From Chloroflexia bacterium (GTDB lineage: Bacteria; Chloroflexota; Chloroflexia; Thermomicrobiales; UBA6265), in contig JACCYK010000141.1 in the NCBI GenBank assembly GCA_013696525.1, positions 1 through 6,189 of the forward strand: a stretch of DNA of 6,189 bases, in the 5' to 3' direction. Of this stretch, positions 5,393 to 6,189 are shown piece after piece (the first letter of the stretch is position 1; the number at the start of each line of letters is the position of its first letter). Both the position numbers and the translations under genes were made by a program. The notes under the pieces are model-generated. The model ran no database searches. It was not told the origin of the DNA and was given only the letters and a program-made list of their open reading frames with translations.

Positions 5393-5932
5393 ATGTCGAT
5401 GACTGACGGCGCGAATGCTGGCGCCCGCGTTCGGTACGAAGCCGCTCACGGGCCGCGTGTGGTTGGGCCGCGGGATGGCAAGGCGGTCGATTTGGGGCCG
5501 CTTGGCGTGCGGTTCATGGTGTGGGGCGAGGAGTCGGGCGGCGGCTTCGCGCTGGTCGAGCACCCCATTCCGCCGCGAACGCTTGCCGCGCCGCTCCATC
5601 GTCACACGCGCGAGGACGAGTACAGCTACGTCATCGAGGGGCGACTGGGGGCACTGCTCGGCGATGATGTCGTCTATGGCGAGCCGGGCGATCTGGTCTT
5701 CAAGCCGCGTGCGCAATGGCACACCTTCTGGAACGCGGGCGACACACCCTGTCGGATTCTGGAGATCATCTCGCCGGCCGGCTTCGAGCGGGCCTTTAAT
5801 GAGATGGGCTCCGATCCGGAAGCGATGGTCGGGGAGAAGGCCGCGCTGATGGCCGCCCGCTACGGCCTTGAGGTCGATTACGACAGCATCCCCCGGCTGT
5901 GCCAGGAGTATGGTCTGAACTTTCCAATGTGA
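5393..5932 (+). CDS. Single-domain cupin protein with complete metal-binding motifs
   Basis: This 179-residue protein carries one cupin barrel at about 38-128. Motif 1 is H69-R-H71, then four residues, E76, six residues and G83 (HRHTREDEYSYVIEG), the exact HxH(x)4E(x)6G spacing. Motif 2 runs from G99 with P105, H110 and N114 (GDLVFKPRAQWHTFWNAG); alanine replaces the usual glycine after P105. H69, H71, E76 and H110 are the expected ligands for a divalent metal such as Mn, Fe, Ni or Zn. Known: such small cupins include dioxygenases, isomerases and sugar- or signal-binding proteins, so the reaction cannot be named. The tail (130-179) is helical in character and ends in EYGLNFPM. The ATG at 5393 has AAGGAG seven bases upstream; an ATG two codons later is less well spaced. 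It has no same-strand neighbour nearby. Confidence 0.92.
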   Translation: MSMTDGANAGARVRYEAAHGPRVVGPRDGKAVDLGPLGVRFMVWGEESGGGFALVEHPIPPRTLAAPLHRHTREDEYSYVIEGRLGALLGDDVVYGEPGDLVFKPRAQWHTFWNAGDTPCRILEIISPAGFERAFNEMGSDPEAMVGEKAALMAARYGLEVDYDSIPRLCQEYGLNFPM

Positions 5933-5977
5933 AGTTATCTCGGAGAGGCTCGCGGGCATCGGAGCGGCGCGGTTGGG

Positions 5978-5999
5978 GCGCTGGAATACATTCCAGCGC
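5978..5999. terminator. 22-bp near-palindrome between convergent genes
   Basis: GCGCTGGAAT (5978-5987) and ATTCCAGCGC (5990-5999) are perfect 10-base inverted arms around AC. The element starts 46 bases after the cupin stop and lies 50 bases past the stop of the gene converging from the right, so a shared bidirectional terminator is the simplest reading. There is no T-run on either side, so it could instead be a protein-binding dyad. A third arm, CCAGCGCCC at 6004-6012, can pair with GGGCGCTGG at 5976-5984 as an alternative to the main stem. Confidence 0.5.
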
Positions 6000-6048
6000 G
6001 TAGCCAGCGCCCAGGCGCGATGTTCCTACAACCGACCCCGATGTCCAG

Positions 6049-6189
6049 CTAGCGTCCCGTACCGATGCCTGATGGCACCCGCTCGCCCAAATACGCCCCT
6101 TGCTGGACGAGCGCCCGTTGCAGATGGTCAATATCGACGTTCCGTGGTGAGACGCGGTGCTCGGTGGCGATGGCGGCGGCGGTGCCGGC
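6049..6189 (-). CDS. C-terminal 46 residues of an unrecognised protein
   Basis: The minus strand is open from the right window edge to a TAG at 6051-6049. It encodes 46 residues beginning AGTAAAIATEHRVSPRNVDI, continuing with DHLQRALVQQGAYLG and ending GIGTGR. The composition (alanine-rich helix, then a charged helix, then a glycine-containing tail) looks like a genuine protein end. The other minus-strand frames across the stretch look less protein-like. No family can be named from so little. It converges on the cupin gene, with 116 bases between the two stop codons. Confidence 0.55.
   Translation of the reverse strand, partial: AGTAAAIATEHRVSPRNVDIDHLQRALVQQGAYLGERVPSGIGTGR

Noticed and set aside
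5336..5959. 207-codon minus-strand frame opposite the cupin gene
   Set aside because: The plus-strand cupin has complete metal-binding motifs and a ribosome site; the opposite frame matches nothing recognised.

Overview
This is a GC-rich bacterial window with mostly compact, single-gene units on both strands and no rRNA, tRNA or CRISPR array. The G+C level, family mix and an IS1182-like transposase remnant recall Chloroflexota such as Thermomicrobia or Sphaerobacter relatives. That assignment is inference from remembered family resemblance, since there is no marker gene here.

Layout: (1) 1-1408, minus strand: an endonuclease/exonuclease/phosphatase (EEP) family enzyme followed after 45 bases by a HIT-family nucleotide-binding protein that runs off the left edge. 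A TTGTGG-17-GATAAT promoter candidate lies upstream. (2) 1409-2124: a divergent, AT-richer spacer and an apparently orphan HicB-family antitoxin-like protein with a C-terminal ribbon-helix-helix-like segment. No HicA toxin was found beside it. (3) About 2125-2766: no intact gene. It holds an internally deleted, frameshifted IS1182-type transposase relic. (4) 2767-4484: a GAF/PAS-like LuxR-family regulator (minus) and a SnoaL-like ester cyclase (plus), divergently arranged around a 152-base spacer. The spacer carries two 18-bp inverted repeats of 6-6-6 geometry with centres exactly 30 bp apart, and a hairpin over the regulator's ribosome binding site. (5) 4485-5130: two hairpins, then a stand-alone CinA C-terminal-domain protein (PncC-type NMN amidase). 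(6) 5131-6189: a 262-base spacer, a single-domain cupin with a complete metal-binding motif, a 22-bp near-palindrome, and the C-terminal end of an unrecognised minus-strand gene at the right edge.

There is no convincing evidence of a large new system. The best leads are the LuxR/SnoaL divergent pair with its twin operator-like repeats, the orphan HicB gene beside a transposon relic, and the alternative-pairing palindrome behind the cupin gene.
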